A stretch of 64,000 bases of DNA from Posidonia oceanica (GCA_037176725.1 JAZBRS010000076.1:119183001-119247000); one strand, 5' to 3'. Shown: positions 9,923 through 21,269, numbered from the stretch's first letter. Numbers and translations are program-made. Notes: generated from the sequence alone by a model not told the origin.

Positions 9923-12900
9923 GCAATGCAAATGAATGATGTGCTGTGCTTCAGATGGACTTATCTTGAGAATCTGAGGCCTGATCTGAAATAACTTTGG
10001 TTAGGATGGAAGATCATTCAACCAGGAAGACCTGGACAGTCAGATCGTTGAAATCCAACGACCCGATCAAAAGTTATTCAGGTTTCAAGTCAGAAGGCTC
10101 AAGGGCCAGAAAAGGTAGGGATCTAAGTGTAAATAGTCCCTAAGGGTGTGCAGAACAGTGTAAATGTATGCAAGAATGCTAATGCAGTGGTGCATGAGCT
10201 AAATGCAATGCTAATTAGGATGAATGCTTGCAAAAATGCAAGAAAAGGACCTAAATGCAGTTTTTGAAAACTTACAAGGTTTAAATGCAATGCAAAGAAA
10301 GCATGCAAACTTGTAAAAGTTGAAAAACATGGACTTATGTGTAATTTCAGAAAACTGTTGGGCTTTTTAACAATGCAATGTAGTTTAAAATGCAACTAAC
10401 ATGGCATTTAAATGCATGGAGGACTAAAATGCAAATAAAACAAATTTTTTGGATTTTTTAGCAATGCAATAAGGTTTTAAATGCAGATTAAATGAAATCT
10501 AACAACTGAACAGGACTAAGATGCAAATAAGATGTATTTTTGGGTTTGTCAATGATGCAATAAGGTTTAAAACATGATTTAAATGATGAATGATTGAACT
10601 AAGGACTGAAATGCAATTAAAGCATGCTTCAGGGCTTTTTATTAATGCAATATAGTTTAAATGTTGATTAAAATGAAATGCATGAACTGTGGAGGACTGA
10701 TATGCAAATAAAGTAAGTATAGGGGCTAAAATGCAATGCAGCAAGGTAAACAAGTGAATTAAATGAATGAATGTATGGTCTGAGGACTAAGATGCAATAA
10801 TGGAAACCTGCAGTACTTTTATGCAATGTAATAAGATAATAAATGCAAATTAAATATTCTGATCAACCAATAGAGGATTAAAATGCAAATAAAGTAAACT
10901 GGAGGGCTTAAATGCAAATGACCAATTAAACGTAAAACTACAGCAGTTCAAAGGGACTTGAAAGCAAATAAACAAAGCTGCAGTATTTTACTTTAATGGA
11001 ATATAGTTTAAATGAATGATTAAAAGAAATATCAACTGTGACAGGATTAAGGTGCAGATAAAATAAACATGAGGGCCAAGTTGCAAATAACCCAAACAAA
11101 CACATGTTAATGACACAGCAGAGGACCCATATGCAAAGAAGCAAAACATCAGGGGGCAAACTGCAATGTGGCATGGTTTCAAAATAAAAATAAATGAGCT
11201 AACTATATGCAAGCACAGTACTTTAAATAAATTAAGGACTAACATGTAAATAAAAAAAAACTAACGCACTTTAGCATAATGTAAATGAGACGAAAAAATA
11301 AAAATACATGCACAGTGCTACAGTAATATGCGAAGAGAAACAAAAAAAGCAGAGAAAGGCAAAAGATGATGAGAAGGAAGGAGGAGAGGAGGAGGGGCTG
11401 CTGGAGGTCACCTGGCGCTCAGAGACGTCTGGAGGAGTCGCGGCAGAGCTGCGGAAGTGGAGCGGAGGACCGGAGGCAGGGTGCGGCGGTGCCAGTTGCT
11501 CGTCGGTGTGGACGCCGGAGCTAGAGAAAAAGGGGCTGGAATGGCGCACAGAGGGACCTGGAGCTCTAGAGGAACGTCTAGGGGCCAGAGAAGGAAGAGA
11601 AGGGAGGCGGGGGCGGGGGGGGGGGGGTGCCGGAGGCACCCCCCAGCGAATCCAAAAGCGGGGGAGCCCTGCGCACGCCGGCGACATCGCCGGGAAAGAA
11701 GGTGAGGTCTGGCGACCTCAAGAGACGCGCACAAGCGATGAAAAATAGAAAAAAAAGGCAAGTGAGCTAGAGGAGCTTCAGGTAAGCCCCTAGGACGAAG
11801 AGATTACCTGAGGAGCTGTCTGGAGCGTGCTGACGACGCGGAGATTGCCAGAGTTCACAGGCGGAGGTGGGGAGCGCTGCTAGAGCGGCCGCAGAGCTCG
11901 GCGAAGGCCCCGGCATGCTCCTAGGATTGGCACGGTGTTTTCTGGACGGTGAGGGAGTAGTTGCGCAGCGCTAGGTCCAGAGGTGGCTTTTGCTCAACGG
12001 AGTTGGGTGCAGAGTGGTCGTCCGGAGGTTCTGGGTCTCTGGAAGCCAAGAAGGATCCTCCAGCGGCTAGGTGGAGGTCTGGTGAGTGTGGAGAGGTGGT
12101 TCAATTGGGTTGGAACGGCTTGGGGAGTGCGGTGGAAGTGTTTGAAGTTTCTGGGTAGGTTGGGTGCAAAGGTGTTTGTGGTGGATTTCTAGGGCTATAG
12201 GGCGTTTGGGGGTGAATGGTGGGTAGGCTTATGATGGTGGTTGTCTGGTGGGTTGGCTGGGGGAGTTTAGGGAGATTCTGGGAGCTGTGGTGTTGGTTTG
12301 GCAATGGAGAAGGCCGTGGAAGAGGAGATGGGTTCGGGGGTGGTTTCTAGGTGGATTCTTGGGTGGATTCTGGGTCTGGAAGATGCACAAGGAAGGGGAG
12401 AGTTCTAGATGTGCGTGTGTGCGTTTCTTCTTCTGTTCTAGGTGGATTTTGGTTTTGTTCTCCCTCCCTTTCTCTCTGTGTGTGAGTGAGGCTTGGGAAG
12501 TCTGAGGGTGTAAGGGTGGCTGGATGGTCTTGGTCTTGGTCGTGGGCACAAGGCATGGTGGAGGCAGGAGAGGGTGATGGAGGCTGTCAGGAGGATGGCC
12601 GGGAAGTCGCTGGTGTCAGGGAGGTTTGAAAAAAGGAGGGGGAGGCTACTGTCATTTGTGCTAGCTGAGAGGGAGAAGAGAAGAAGGAGGAAGAAGAAGA
12701 AGGAAGAATGGGTTGGGCCAGGCCTGAGAAGGTGAAGGAAAAAAAAGAAAAAAAGGAAAGGGAAAGAAGGAGGAAAAGAAGGAGAAAAAGAAGAATAAGG
12801 AAGGGAGAAAAAGGAAAAAAAGGGAAATTGGGTTTTGGATTTTGGGTTTGTTTTAGAACTTTAAGTAATTATTTTTTAGGTTTTCCTTTTAAGTTTGTTA

Positions 12901-13927
12901 ATAGTTTTTTAAGTTTTTTCCTGATTGTTTTAATTGTTTAAATTTCCCTCTTGATTTAGGTTTGTCTTTTGATTTTAAGTTTTTCTTTTCAATTTTAAGT
13001 TTGTTAATTGTTTATAAGTTTTTTAATTTGATTAAGTTTTTCCTTTTTGATTTTAATTGTTAATTGATTTTAAGTTTGTTAATTTGTTTAAGTTTTTTTT
13101 AATTGGTTTTATCCTTATGTGTTTTTTTCCTTTTTTCCTTTGATTAATTGCTTCTTTGTTAAAATTTTTTAATTAGGGTTTTTGATTGTTTTTCTTATGC
13201 TTCTCTTTTTAAATTGTTTTTGTTTGTTTGTTTCTGATTCTTCTCTGAGTTTTTTAATTGTCTTTTCCTTTTCTTTTCTTTTTTCTTGGACTTTTAGTTT
13301 GTTTTCTCTAAAGTTTTTTAATTGTTTTTCTTGAATTGTTTCTTAAGTTTATTTGAAATGTTTTCCAAGGTTTTGATTTGTTTTCTTAGATTTTTAATTT
13401 GTTTTCTTGGATTTTTAATCTATTTTCTTAGATTTTGAATGGGATTTTCTAGGTTTTTGATTAGGTTTTTCTTGGTTTTTCCTTAGGTTTTTTAATTAGG
13501 TTTTCCTTGATTTTTTAATTAGGTTTTCTTTTGAATTGTTTTTTTAAGTGTTTGATTTATTTCTCTGGTTGGGTTTTTCTCTTTACTTGTTTTTAGGAGT
13601 GTTGAATGGGGGCTGATGATGAGTTTGAAGAAGGAGGATAATGAGGAGAGAGAAAAGGATAATAAGGAAACAGAAAAGGATAATGAGGAGAGAGAAAAGG
13701 ATAATGAAGAGAGATCAGAAGGATAATGACTTGAATTTGGAGGGGTTTTGTGTGAGTGTGTGACCTAGGGTTTCTAGGATTTGACCTAAGGTTTAATCTA
13801 GGGTTTTCTATGGTTTTAAATGGGATTTTTGAAGGGTTTTGGAAGGATTTAGGATTTAGGTTTGAATTGGGTTTTGGTTTAGGGTTTTGGGGGGATTTCA
13901 GGATTGTTTTACCTAGGTTTTCTAGGG

Positions 13928-13957
13928 TTTTTGTGAGATTTAGGGTTTAGGGTTTGG
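13928..13957 (+). repeat. Telomere-like TTTAGGG repeats, part 1
   Basis: Short TTTAGGG-type run directly left of the SINE tail. It belongs to the same run as 14162-14290, split by the SINE. Confidence 0.75.
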
Positions 13958-14161
13958 TTTTTTTTTTTTATACCCTAACCTACTATAGCTTAATGGATTT
14001 TTTCTTCAGGAAATCCCACAGGTCACTTCTAAACCTGTAGGCTGCACGGAAGGGAAATTAATCCCATGCAAGAAAGAGTGGGAAAATCCCACTCAATATG
14101 CGCTGAGCGGGTTTCGAACCTGCGTCATGAGGGGGTTGTGGAGGTGACCCAACCACTTCGG
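13958..14161 (-). mobile_element. tRNA-derived SINE inserted in LTR E0
   Basis: About 204 bp on the minus strand. It opens with a tRNA-like segment (AGTGGTTGGGTCACCTCC) and has a perfect pol III B box GGTTCGAAACC (14120-14110). An unrelated body follows, ending in a 12-A tail (plus-strand T run at 13958-13969). The 18-base sequence TTAGGGTTTAGGGTTTGG lies directly on both sides (13940-13957 and 14162-14179), as expected for a target duplication, although the site is itself repetitive. The A box is only partly recognisable. It interrupts the telomere-like repeats of the LTR. I cannot assign it to a named SINE family. Confidence 0.75.
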
Positions 14162-14290
14162 TTAGGGTTTAGGGTTTGGTTTAGGGTTTAGGGTTTGGAT
14201 TAGGGTTTAGGGTTTAGGGTTTGGTTTAGGGTTTGGATTAGGGTTTAGGGTTTAGGATTTGGTTTAGGGTTTGGATTAGGGTTTAGAGTT
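14162..14290 (+). repeat. Telomere-like TTTAGGG repeats, part 2
   Basis: TTTAGGG units mixed with TTTGGTTTAGGG and TTTGGATTAGGG variants. The corresponding place in other LTRs of the family is rich in ACCCTA-type words without an array. It is therefore more likely a local amplification of LTR sequence than a relic of a chromosome end. Confidence 0.75.
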
Positions 14291-14344
14291 TTGAAGTGGT
14301 AGGGTTTTGATGCCACCAGAGAGAGATCCATTAATTTAGCCTAT

Positions 14345-14440
14345 CAAAATGGAGTGTTTACAGATGCCCCTCCCTGAGCAAGGTCAAGGGGACCGAGGCC
14401 GCTGCTCAGGGTTGACAAGACTCCCCATCTGACCGGAGAG
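14345..14440 (-). promoter_or_regulatory. Polypurine tract and LTR-edge hairpin of E0
   Basis: On the minus strand CAGGGAGGGGCATC lies just before the LTR start TGTAAACACTCC. It is flanked by the arms CCCTGAGCA and TGCTCAGGG. The same layout is at 39069-39152 in E2. The polypurine tract would prime plus-strand DNA synthesis. Confidence 0.65.
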
Positions 14441-14941
14441 CCAGATGTTGCTGTAGACGTAAGTCACTTATTCAGTGGATGCACCGAAATTCATGACTCG
14501 TCGCCGAATGCAGAAGAATGTGAACACTAGGATGTAGTGCCAATGCATAGACTAATGTAGGGTGTTGATGCAAATGTAATGCTTACGCTAATGCTCATTG
14601 CGCTGTACTCCTCTGGGGGGAAAGCAGGTGATGCATGCACGTAGAAAAGGCAGAGAATGCAATGCAGCATCGTCGAGCAATACTTTGGGAGAGCCGGATG
14701 ATTGGGTGCGCTGAGCGGTGTATAGCTCTTGCGTGGGGGTGCCGTTTGCCAAGCTTCTACTGTAGGCGTAGGTGATGCAAGTGCTGAAGGTAAAAGGCTG
14801 AATGTAAAGATGCTGAAAAAGAGATGCTGTGAATGTGCATGCGATGGTGAGCATGTAACGCCCGGGAAATGGAGTGTGGAAGTTGGTGTGATGACTACAG
14901 AGGAGTAATAGCGCAATAAGAGTGCAAATGTTATGCAATGG

Positions 14942-15272
14942 GGCACGCGAGACCCAGAAAACGATCTGAGGCCGCACACTACTGCGAGTCCCATCCGAAG
15001 CCGGCAAGCTGCGAAAGTCTTGCGGGTGCTGAGGATGCTACCTTAGGCAGTACGCAAACCACGGGTTCGAATCCTAAGTACACGTTGCTGTGCAGTGAAA
15101 TGCAAGGTATAAACAGTAGAACGCCGGGCATGCAAAACCGAGAAAACAATCCCGAAGCTGCGAACTACTGCGAGCATCATCCAAAGTGGGCAAGCTGCGA
15201 AAGTCTTGCGGGTGCTGAAGATGCTACCTTAGGCAGTATGCGAACCAAGGGTTCGAATCCTAAGCACGCGAT
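14942..15272 (+). repeat. Tandem duplication (186-bp period) with tRNA-like T arms
   Basis: Two copies start at about 14942 and 15128. Each contains GCAAGCTGCGAAAGTCTTGC (15004 and 15190) and ends with GGGTTCGAATCC followed by TAAG, a perfect pol III B-box-like word inside a CTTAGG...CCTAAG dyad. No complete cloverleaf was found, so this is not called as a tRNA gene. It lies in the tract upstream of the 3' LTR of E0. Confidence 0.6.
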
Positions 15273-15324
15273 GTCTATGTGATGATGAGTTGCTATAGCC
15301 ATGCAACAGAATGCTATTACACTA

Positions 15325-15600
15325 CGACAAAGGGGTGATAAGTTAACAAACCTATCGCCGGATAGTTAGGGAGTATCGACCCTCTGAGGAGTTGAGGGAC
15401 TCACCACCAGATAGTTAGGGCTATCAACCCGATGAGGAGTTAACGGACTCATCGCCGGATAGTTAGGGCTATCAGCCCGATGAGGAGTTAACGGACTCAT
15501 CACCGGATAGTTAGAGCTATTAGCCCGATGAGAAGTTAACGGACTCATCGCCGGATAGTTACGGCTATCAGCCCGAATGAGGGTGGAAAGGGGGCGGGAT
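15325..15600. repeat. Hairpin tandem array upstream of the E0 LTR
   Basis: About five units of roughly 54 bp. Each has two dyads: GATGAG...CTCATC (or a variant) followed by GATAG, TTAGGG and CTATC. These correspond to the arrays of E2 at 39640-42065 but with different, still self-complementary arm sequences. It is cut down and irregular compared with E2. Confidence 0.75.
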
Positions 15601-15706
15601 ACCGAACCAGAAGGTGCGGTAAAGGTCCGTAGACGCTCCCGCGACAGTTGGGGATGTCAGCCCGATGCAGATGGAAATGGGATACCATAGGGCAGCAAAA
15701 AAGATG

Positions 15707-15735
15707 CCCCTGGTATCGATGAATGATACCAGGGG
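15707..15735. repeat. 11-bp perfect stem in E0
   Basis: CCCCTGGTATC, loop GATGAAT, GATACCAGGGG. E2 has the same structure at 41520-41546 with one base pair exchanged in both arms. Confidence 0.85.
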
Positions 15736-15779
15736 ACAGTCGAAGCACCCATGGCATCAAAATGCAAGGTGGAGACAAG

Positions 15780-15960
15780 ACTAATGAGTTTGTTAGCCGA
15801 GTAGTTAGGGCTACCAGCTCGAATGCAGTGAAATGGAAGAAAGGGTTCACCGTGCGACGTGCAATGCCGGTGGGGAATGCGATGGAATAATGAATGCAAG
15901 GTGATAAGTTGACGGACCTATCGCTGAGCAGTTAGGGCTGCCAACCCGATGAGATGAGGG
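15780..15960. repeat. Further hairpin units of the E0 array
   Basis: Holds the dyads GTAG/CTAC and GCAG/CTGC in the same frame of flanking words (GCCGAG before, CAGC or CAAC after) as the E2 array at 41637-42065. The E1 5' LTR begins 20 bases to the right. Confidence 0.65.
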
Positions 15961-18900
15961 GGACGATACCACAGGGTAGCTGTTGACACCCCATTTCGAC
16001 AAGGTTGAATTGGCAGGGCTCTCTGGCGGCTTGGAAAAAAAACCAAAATTATGCCTTTCTCTCCACCCTTCCTTTCAAATCAAAACCCCTCCTCAAACCT
16101 CAAAACCAAACCTAGAACCACACCCATTTTCTAACCCAGAAAACCACCCCAAAACCCTCTCAAAACCTTACCCTGAAACCATCCAAGACCTTACCCTAAA
16201 ACCATCCAAACCTAGGTCCAAATCCACACCTCTCCCTCTCTCTTTCCCTCCAAAACAAGCCCAAACTCAACCTAGGATCACACCCCTTTTTCGAACCCAA
16301 AAACTAACCAAAAATCATAGGAAAACTCACCATCCCTGACTTAACAAACCCACCAAAAATCCTAGAAACTTTCAAACCAAAACCACTCCTAAAAACCCTA
16401 GGAAACTTAGGCAAAACTACCCTTTTTCTACACCTCAAAACCCTTCCAAAACTTTCTCAAAACCAAACCAAAATCCTAGGTCGCACACTAGAGAACCTAG
16501 ACTACACACCCAGCAAATTTCACTCCTTTTTGAAACCTCTAAGACCTCCATTTACCCAAATTATCCTTTTCTCTCTCCTAGATTATTCTTTTCTCTCTCC
16601 TCTCTCTCTCCTGATTATCATCCTTCTTTTCACCCCCTTTTCTCCCTCTTTTTTGTCTGGCTGTGGGCCCCCCTTGTGCTCCTATCTATTCTCAATCTTA
16701 TTCCTATTTTTATCTTATTTTTACCATTTTCTTTGATTTTCAAAAAATTACTTTCCTTCAACTCCTCTCTTTCCTATTTATCCCTCCATTTCTCCTTTTT
16801 CCTCTCCTTTCTAATTTCCTCTTCCCCTCTCTTACTAAACCCCTAAAAAACCTTCAAAAACATTTAAAACTCTAAAACAAAAGAGAAACAAGTCAAAATC
16901 CTAAAAATAAATAATTAAAAACTTAAACAAACAATCAAAAACAAGAACCTAACTAAATCCAATTAAAAAAGGAAATTGAGAATGTAATCTAAAAAATGCA
17001 AAACAAACAAAAAGAAAATGCTATAAAATCAAAGAAAAGACCAAGATATAATCAAAACAAGCTAGAGTAAAAACCCTACTAAAAACAACCAAAAAAACGA
17101 ATCCTAAAAAGAAAGAAAACAACTTAAAATACTAAGGCAAGTAATAAAAAAAAAAGGGGGAAAAACTTAACTTAACAATTCTAAAAGAAACAATTTGAAA
17201 ACTTAATTGAAACAAACAATCAAAAATTTGAAAACGCTTAATTAAACAAGAAAAACTTAACTAAAAAATATTAAAAGAATCCAACAAACAAAATCAAATT
17301 CAAAACAAAACTTAAACAAAACCCTAAAAAAGGATTAAAATCAAAGGCTAAAACTCTTCCTAATTAATTTAAAAACAATCTTTAAAAAACCTAATAAAAA
17401 ATTCCAAAGACTTAACAAGAAAAACATAACTAAAAGACAATTTAAAAACTTAACAAACATTTAAACAAAAATCAAAAACCACTTAAAGAAAACTCAAAAT
17501 CCAAATCAAAACTAAAACTCCTTAATCCTAAAATCCTAATTAAAAACAACCATTAAAAAACCAAATCTAAAAATCCTAACTTGGGCAATCACCTTAAAGT
17601 CTTTTTATTTTTATTCTCATTTTATTTTATTTTTATTCCTTTTCATCCTTCTTCTTTCTCCTCTTTCTTTCTTTTTCTTCCTTCTTCCCTTTCTTTTCTA
17701 CCCCTCCTTCTTTCCTTCTTTCTTAATTTCTTTTTTTTCTACTGTGACCTCAGACCATTGAAAATTCAGTGGAGAGGGAGGAGATGAAAACTGATTTTTT
17801 CCTTCACAACCCGGATCTCCTTTTGTACACTCTGAAAACCCATGCCTCCGCCTTCCTCCCCCCACTTCCAGAAGCCAAAAACCATTAGGAATCCCCCCTG
17901 AAATTTGCCTCCAAAGCTTCAGCACCCAACACCTTTCAGACCGACCTTCTCCATTGAAAATCCACCACCACGAGCCTCCTAAAATCCTAGAACCTTGCCA
18001 TCAGACTCACCAAGCAACCACCTTCCCGAGCCACCCAAAATCGCATCCTGAAACCTCCCACACTCCTCACAGTCCACTACAAACACTTGGGTCCCCTTTT
18101 TGCCCAAAAACTTCAAACCTCCATAACTTCTTCCACACTCAGTGGAATCCACTTCCGTTTCCTCCCACGCACTCCCCAGACAACCACCTAGCCGCCCGTA
18201 CCCTTGGCTCAGCCTGGAATGCCGCACATCGCCGTACCCACCTTGGCCTCCACAGGCGGAGCTCTGCTGAACCAGATCTCGCTCTGGGCTGTAGAACGCG
18301 CTCCTGGAAGCTCCGTCATCTTCCTTGGACCTCCGGCGACGCCCCCGAACCTCCCCAGCACCAACAGCCGCCACCCTCCGCGGTCCCCACTTCCCTCCAG
18401 CCGGCCGAAAGCCTCTTGGATGGGTGGCCTCCTCCAACGCGCGTGAGGGGTGAGAGAACCCCTCTCCGGATTCCTCTCTTCTCCCTCTTGCTCCTCGGCC
18501 TTTCCCCGAGGATTTTCATCGCCTGTGCCGCCCACACAACCTCGCCGAAGTCGCTGTCTTCTCCAGCGCCGGCCACCCCCGCAGCAGCCGTCGCACCCCG
18601 TCTGGTCACCCCGCGCGCCGCCGCAGGTCTCCTCCGCCTCCGTCGCACCCCGCTGCTCTCTCTCCACGCTCCTCCGCCCCGCGTCGCCCCTCCTCCGCCG
18701 GTCCAGAGCAACCGCCGGCGAACCTCCGGCCGTCTTCCCCACTGTAAGTCTACTGTTTCGTTTTTTATTTTTTTCAGTAACTTAGTTTAATTTTCTTGCA
18801 TTGCATTATCATCGTTATAACTTTCTAATATTGCATCCAAGTCCTGATCAGATTAAGATTTGTGTTATGCTGAATTGAAACCATGTTAAATTGCAATAAA

Positions 18901-20384
18901 TGTCCACATTCTTGCCTATTTGCACTGTCATCCACATGCTGTTTGTCTTCTTTAGTTATCTTTTAAATTAAGCCCTGCATGTTTCTGTTATTGCACATTG
19001 GTCCTCTGTTGTTGTGATTTAATCTTGTTTCTTTAAATCTAGTCCAGTAAGTTGCCTTATTTGCATATCAGTCCAATCTTGGTTCAACATGGCTTACTAT
19101 GCTTTGCTATCTGCCCCAGCATGTTTTTATTTTGCAATCAGGTCCTTTAGTTGTTAAATGCCATTTAAATGCTTGCTGTTATCTTATTAAATTGCTGTTA
19201 AGTCCTGATCCTTGCATTATTTGCATGTTGGTCCTTTGATCTGTTATCATGCATTCTATTTGCATCCTTCATTTACTGCATTGCATGCTTAGCTCCTGCT
19301 TCCTGATTTTGCACATAGGTCCTCTGCATCATGCATAGCATGCATTTAGCTTGCATTTTGTTTACAAAATTGCATTTCAACCCCTGCATGTTTTAAAATT
19401 GCATATAGATCCTCCATATGGTTGCAAAGCCTATTCCAGTGCATGTCTACCTTATTAGGTTGCATTTTGAACCCTGCATCTTGCAAAATTGCATCTAGAC
19501 CCTCAAGTTTTCAAAAATCTTGCATAAAAAGCCCCGAACTTTTCAAAATCTTTGCATTTAGACCCTCATTCTTTCAAAAATTGCATTTAAGTCCCTAATT
19601 TTCTGAAAAATCATCCTTAGGTCTTTTCTTGCATTTTGCATGCATTGCACTCATGCATTCTTGCATTTTTGCACTCCTTGCACACACTTAAACACCCTTA
19701 GCTCCCATTCACAGGGGAGGACCTGTTTTGCATACCCCTAGGACCTCCTTTACACTTAGATCTATTCTTCTCCCCTGTTCTAGCCCCTCAGCCTTGAAGC
19801 TGGAATATCTTCCGATCCGACCGTTGGATCTTCTCAACCAAGCTACCTGGACGACCCTGACGGAGCGCTCTTCAGCATGGACCAAACAGATCTCAGATCA
19901 GGCTTCAGATTTCCCAGGTAAATCCTCCTGAACCCCTGCACAGCATTCATTTGCACACCATTTGCATTACATGCATCGTTTTCGCTTTCTGTTTCCTCGA
20001 ACATGTAGAACAGGACTTCCTCCTCTTATCTATCAGCTCTGCTCCCCTTTTTCGTGTATTCCCAAGTACTTTGTGTTGTGTTTCCCCCGGATTCACCACT
20101 AATTACAACTTTCTTCCCCCTTTTTCACGATCTAATCGCACTGCGAGCTTTGGGCAGCGTGCGAGAAGTATCGTGGGACGGTTTAGTGGGAAACAGTTGC
20201 AAAATGGAGGTAATCCTTCCACTTGCTTATTCTCCTCATTGTAGGTCTTCACACCTACTCTGCGTGGCCCTTAAACAGTGTCTGTTCTCACACACGCACT
20301 ATTTGCTTCTCCTTTCGCTTCTCTTGTCCCCTCTCTTTGCATTTGCGTCTGCATGGCTTTGTCGATGTCTTATTCCGCTTTGCT

Positions 20385-20725
20385 TTTGGCATCGTTTCGC
20401 GTGCCCGCTTTGCTTTTGGCACCGTTTTACGTGCCCGCTCTGCTTTTGGCACCGTTTTACGTGCCCGCTTTGCTTTTGGCACTGTTTTGCGTGTCCGCTC
20501 TGCTTTCTGGCACCGTTTTGCGTGCCCGCTCTGCTTTTGGCACCGTTTTGCATGCCCGCTCTATCTCTTGCGCTGTTTTGCGCGCCGTTTTGTTTTTTGG
20601 CACCGTTTCGCGTGCTGCTTTGCTTTCTTGCACCATTTTGCGTGCCCGCTTTGCTTTTCGCACCGTTTTGCATGCTGATCTTGTTTTCTTGCACCGTTTT
20701 GCGTGCCGCTTCCGCTTCTCGCATT
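20385..20725 (+). repeat. 30-bp tandem array in the E1 5' LTR
   Basis: About eleven units built on TTTTGGCACCGTTTTGCGTG followed by CCCGCTTTGC. Because 30 is a multiple of three, open frames run through it in several phases. These are not genes. Confidence 0.85.
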
Positions 20726-20999
20726 GTTTCGCATGTCTTATGCCGTTTTCCTTTGCTTGTCGCCTGCATTGCTTGGTTTTACCGTCGTTTTGCTTTTTCG
20801 CTTGCATTTGCATATAGGGCAGTGATGCTTACTGCCTGGAGTTCTCATGAGCCAGGTTTCGCCCGGTTCGGAACACAGACAGCGTTGCTGAGCACTTAGA
20901 CTGCACGTGTACTTTCTTGCATTGCATCCCACCACTTAGAGCACACCTTTAAGCATTCATTCAGGCATTCATTGGCATTTAGGCATTCAAACCTGCATT

Positions 21000-21140
21000 T
21001 CCCTGCGTATGCGAGCATGAGCCTAGAAAGACCGATTCTCGGGCGTGTCGAGGGTGCCTAACACCTTCCCCGCACGTAACAGGAATCCTTGCCCAGTCTT
21101 TTGGCCCGCAATGACCATATCGCCCTTATCCTAGGCATGA
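21000..21140 (+). promoter_or_regulatory. Conserved U5-side LTR block, E1 copy
   Basis: Contains GGTGCCTAACACCTTCCCC and flanks shared by all five LTRs of this family in the window. GGTG and CACC around CCTAA can pair, so a small RNA hairpin is possible. Confidence 0.6.
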
Positions 21141-21258
21141 GTCATCTCATTTGCATTTGTTTTCCTTTGCATTGCTTTGCTTTGCATTTCTTGCTTGGTT
21201 TTGTGTGTTAACTCAAGCATTTCCCCCGGTTTTCCTTGTCTCCCGATAATAGACACGG

Positions 21259-21269
21259 TGGCGACTCTG
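21259..21269 (+). promoter_or_regulatory. PBS-like copy inside the E1 LTR
   Basis: TGGCGACTCTG lies 120 bases before the LTR end and repeats the core of the true PBS that follows the LTR. The same copy is in all other LTRs of the family. Confidence 0.7.

Larger units (their letters stand above)
9002..14362 (-). repeat. 3' LTR of element E0
   Basis: 5.36 kb, the same family as the E1, E2 and solo LTRs but more diverged. In the sense (minus) direction it has a telomere-like repeat region with a SINE, GA-rich blocks, a long single-strand-biased AT block (about 13600-12840), a GC-rich block (about 12650-11350), short ATGCAAAT/ATGCAATTTT-type repeats (about 11270-10130), a degenerate 30-bp array (about 9920-9715), the conserved CCTAACACC block (about 9440-9300) and a PBS-like copy at 9174-9167. 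Reading frames inside it are low-complexity and not credible genes. Confidence 0.82.
9002..15980 (-). mobile_element. Element E0: Ogre-like LTR retrotransposon, 3' end (3' LTR and upstream tract)
   Basis: On the minus strand, the tract 15980-14363 leads through a purine-rich tract into an LTR from 14362 to 9002 that ends GATCGCTACA, the same end as the solo LTR at 49464. CTAAT (8997-9001) is the candidate target duplication in the gag of element A. The other end is displaced by E1, which inserted at 15980/15981, and lies outside the window. The tract upstream of the LTR holds hairpin repeats like those of E2. No pol is visible in this part. Confidence 0.8.

Noticed and set aside
11271..11748. 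Overlapping frames on both strands in the GC-rich block of LTR E0
   Set aside because: Low complexity, no conservation of frame with other LTRs.
14162..14290. True interstitial telomere or chromosome-end fusion
   Set aside because: The array is short, degenerate, inside an LTR, and built from variants of LTR words.
15049..15085. Functional tRNA gene around GGGTTCGAATCC
   Set aside because: No A box at proper spacing and no complete cloverleaf could be drawn.
17954..18790. 278-codon Pro/Ser-rich frame in the GC-rich LTR block of E1; also 46181-46741 in the solo LTR
   Set aside because: Frames are not conserved between sister LTRs and look like the result of C-rich composition.
20054..20899. 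Long open frames (up to 281 codons) over the LTR 30-bp arrays, also at 33651-34490 and 61562-62431
   Set aside because: The 30-bp unit is a multiple of three and lacks stops in several phases; the predicted proteins are pure repeat and occur on both strands.
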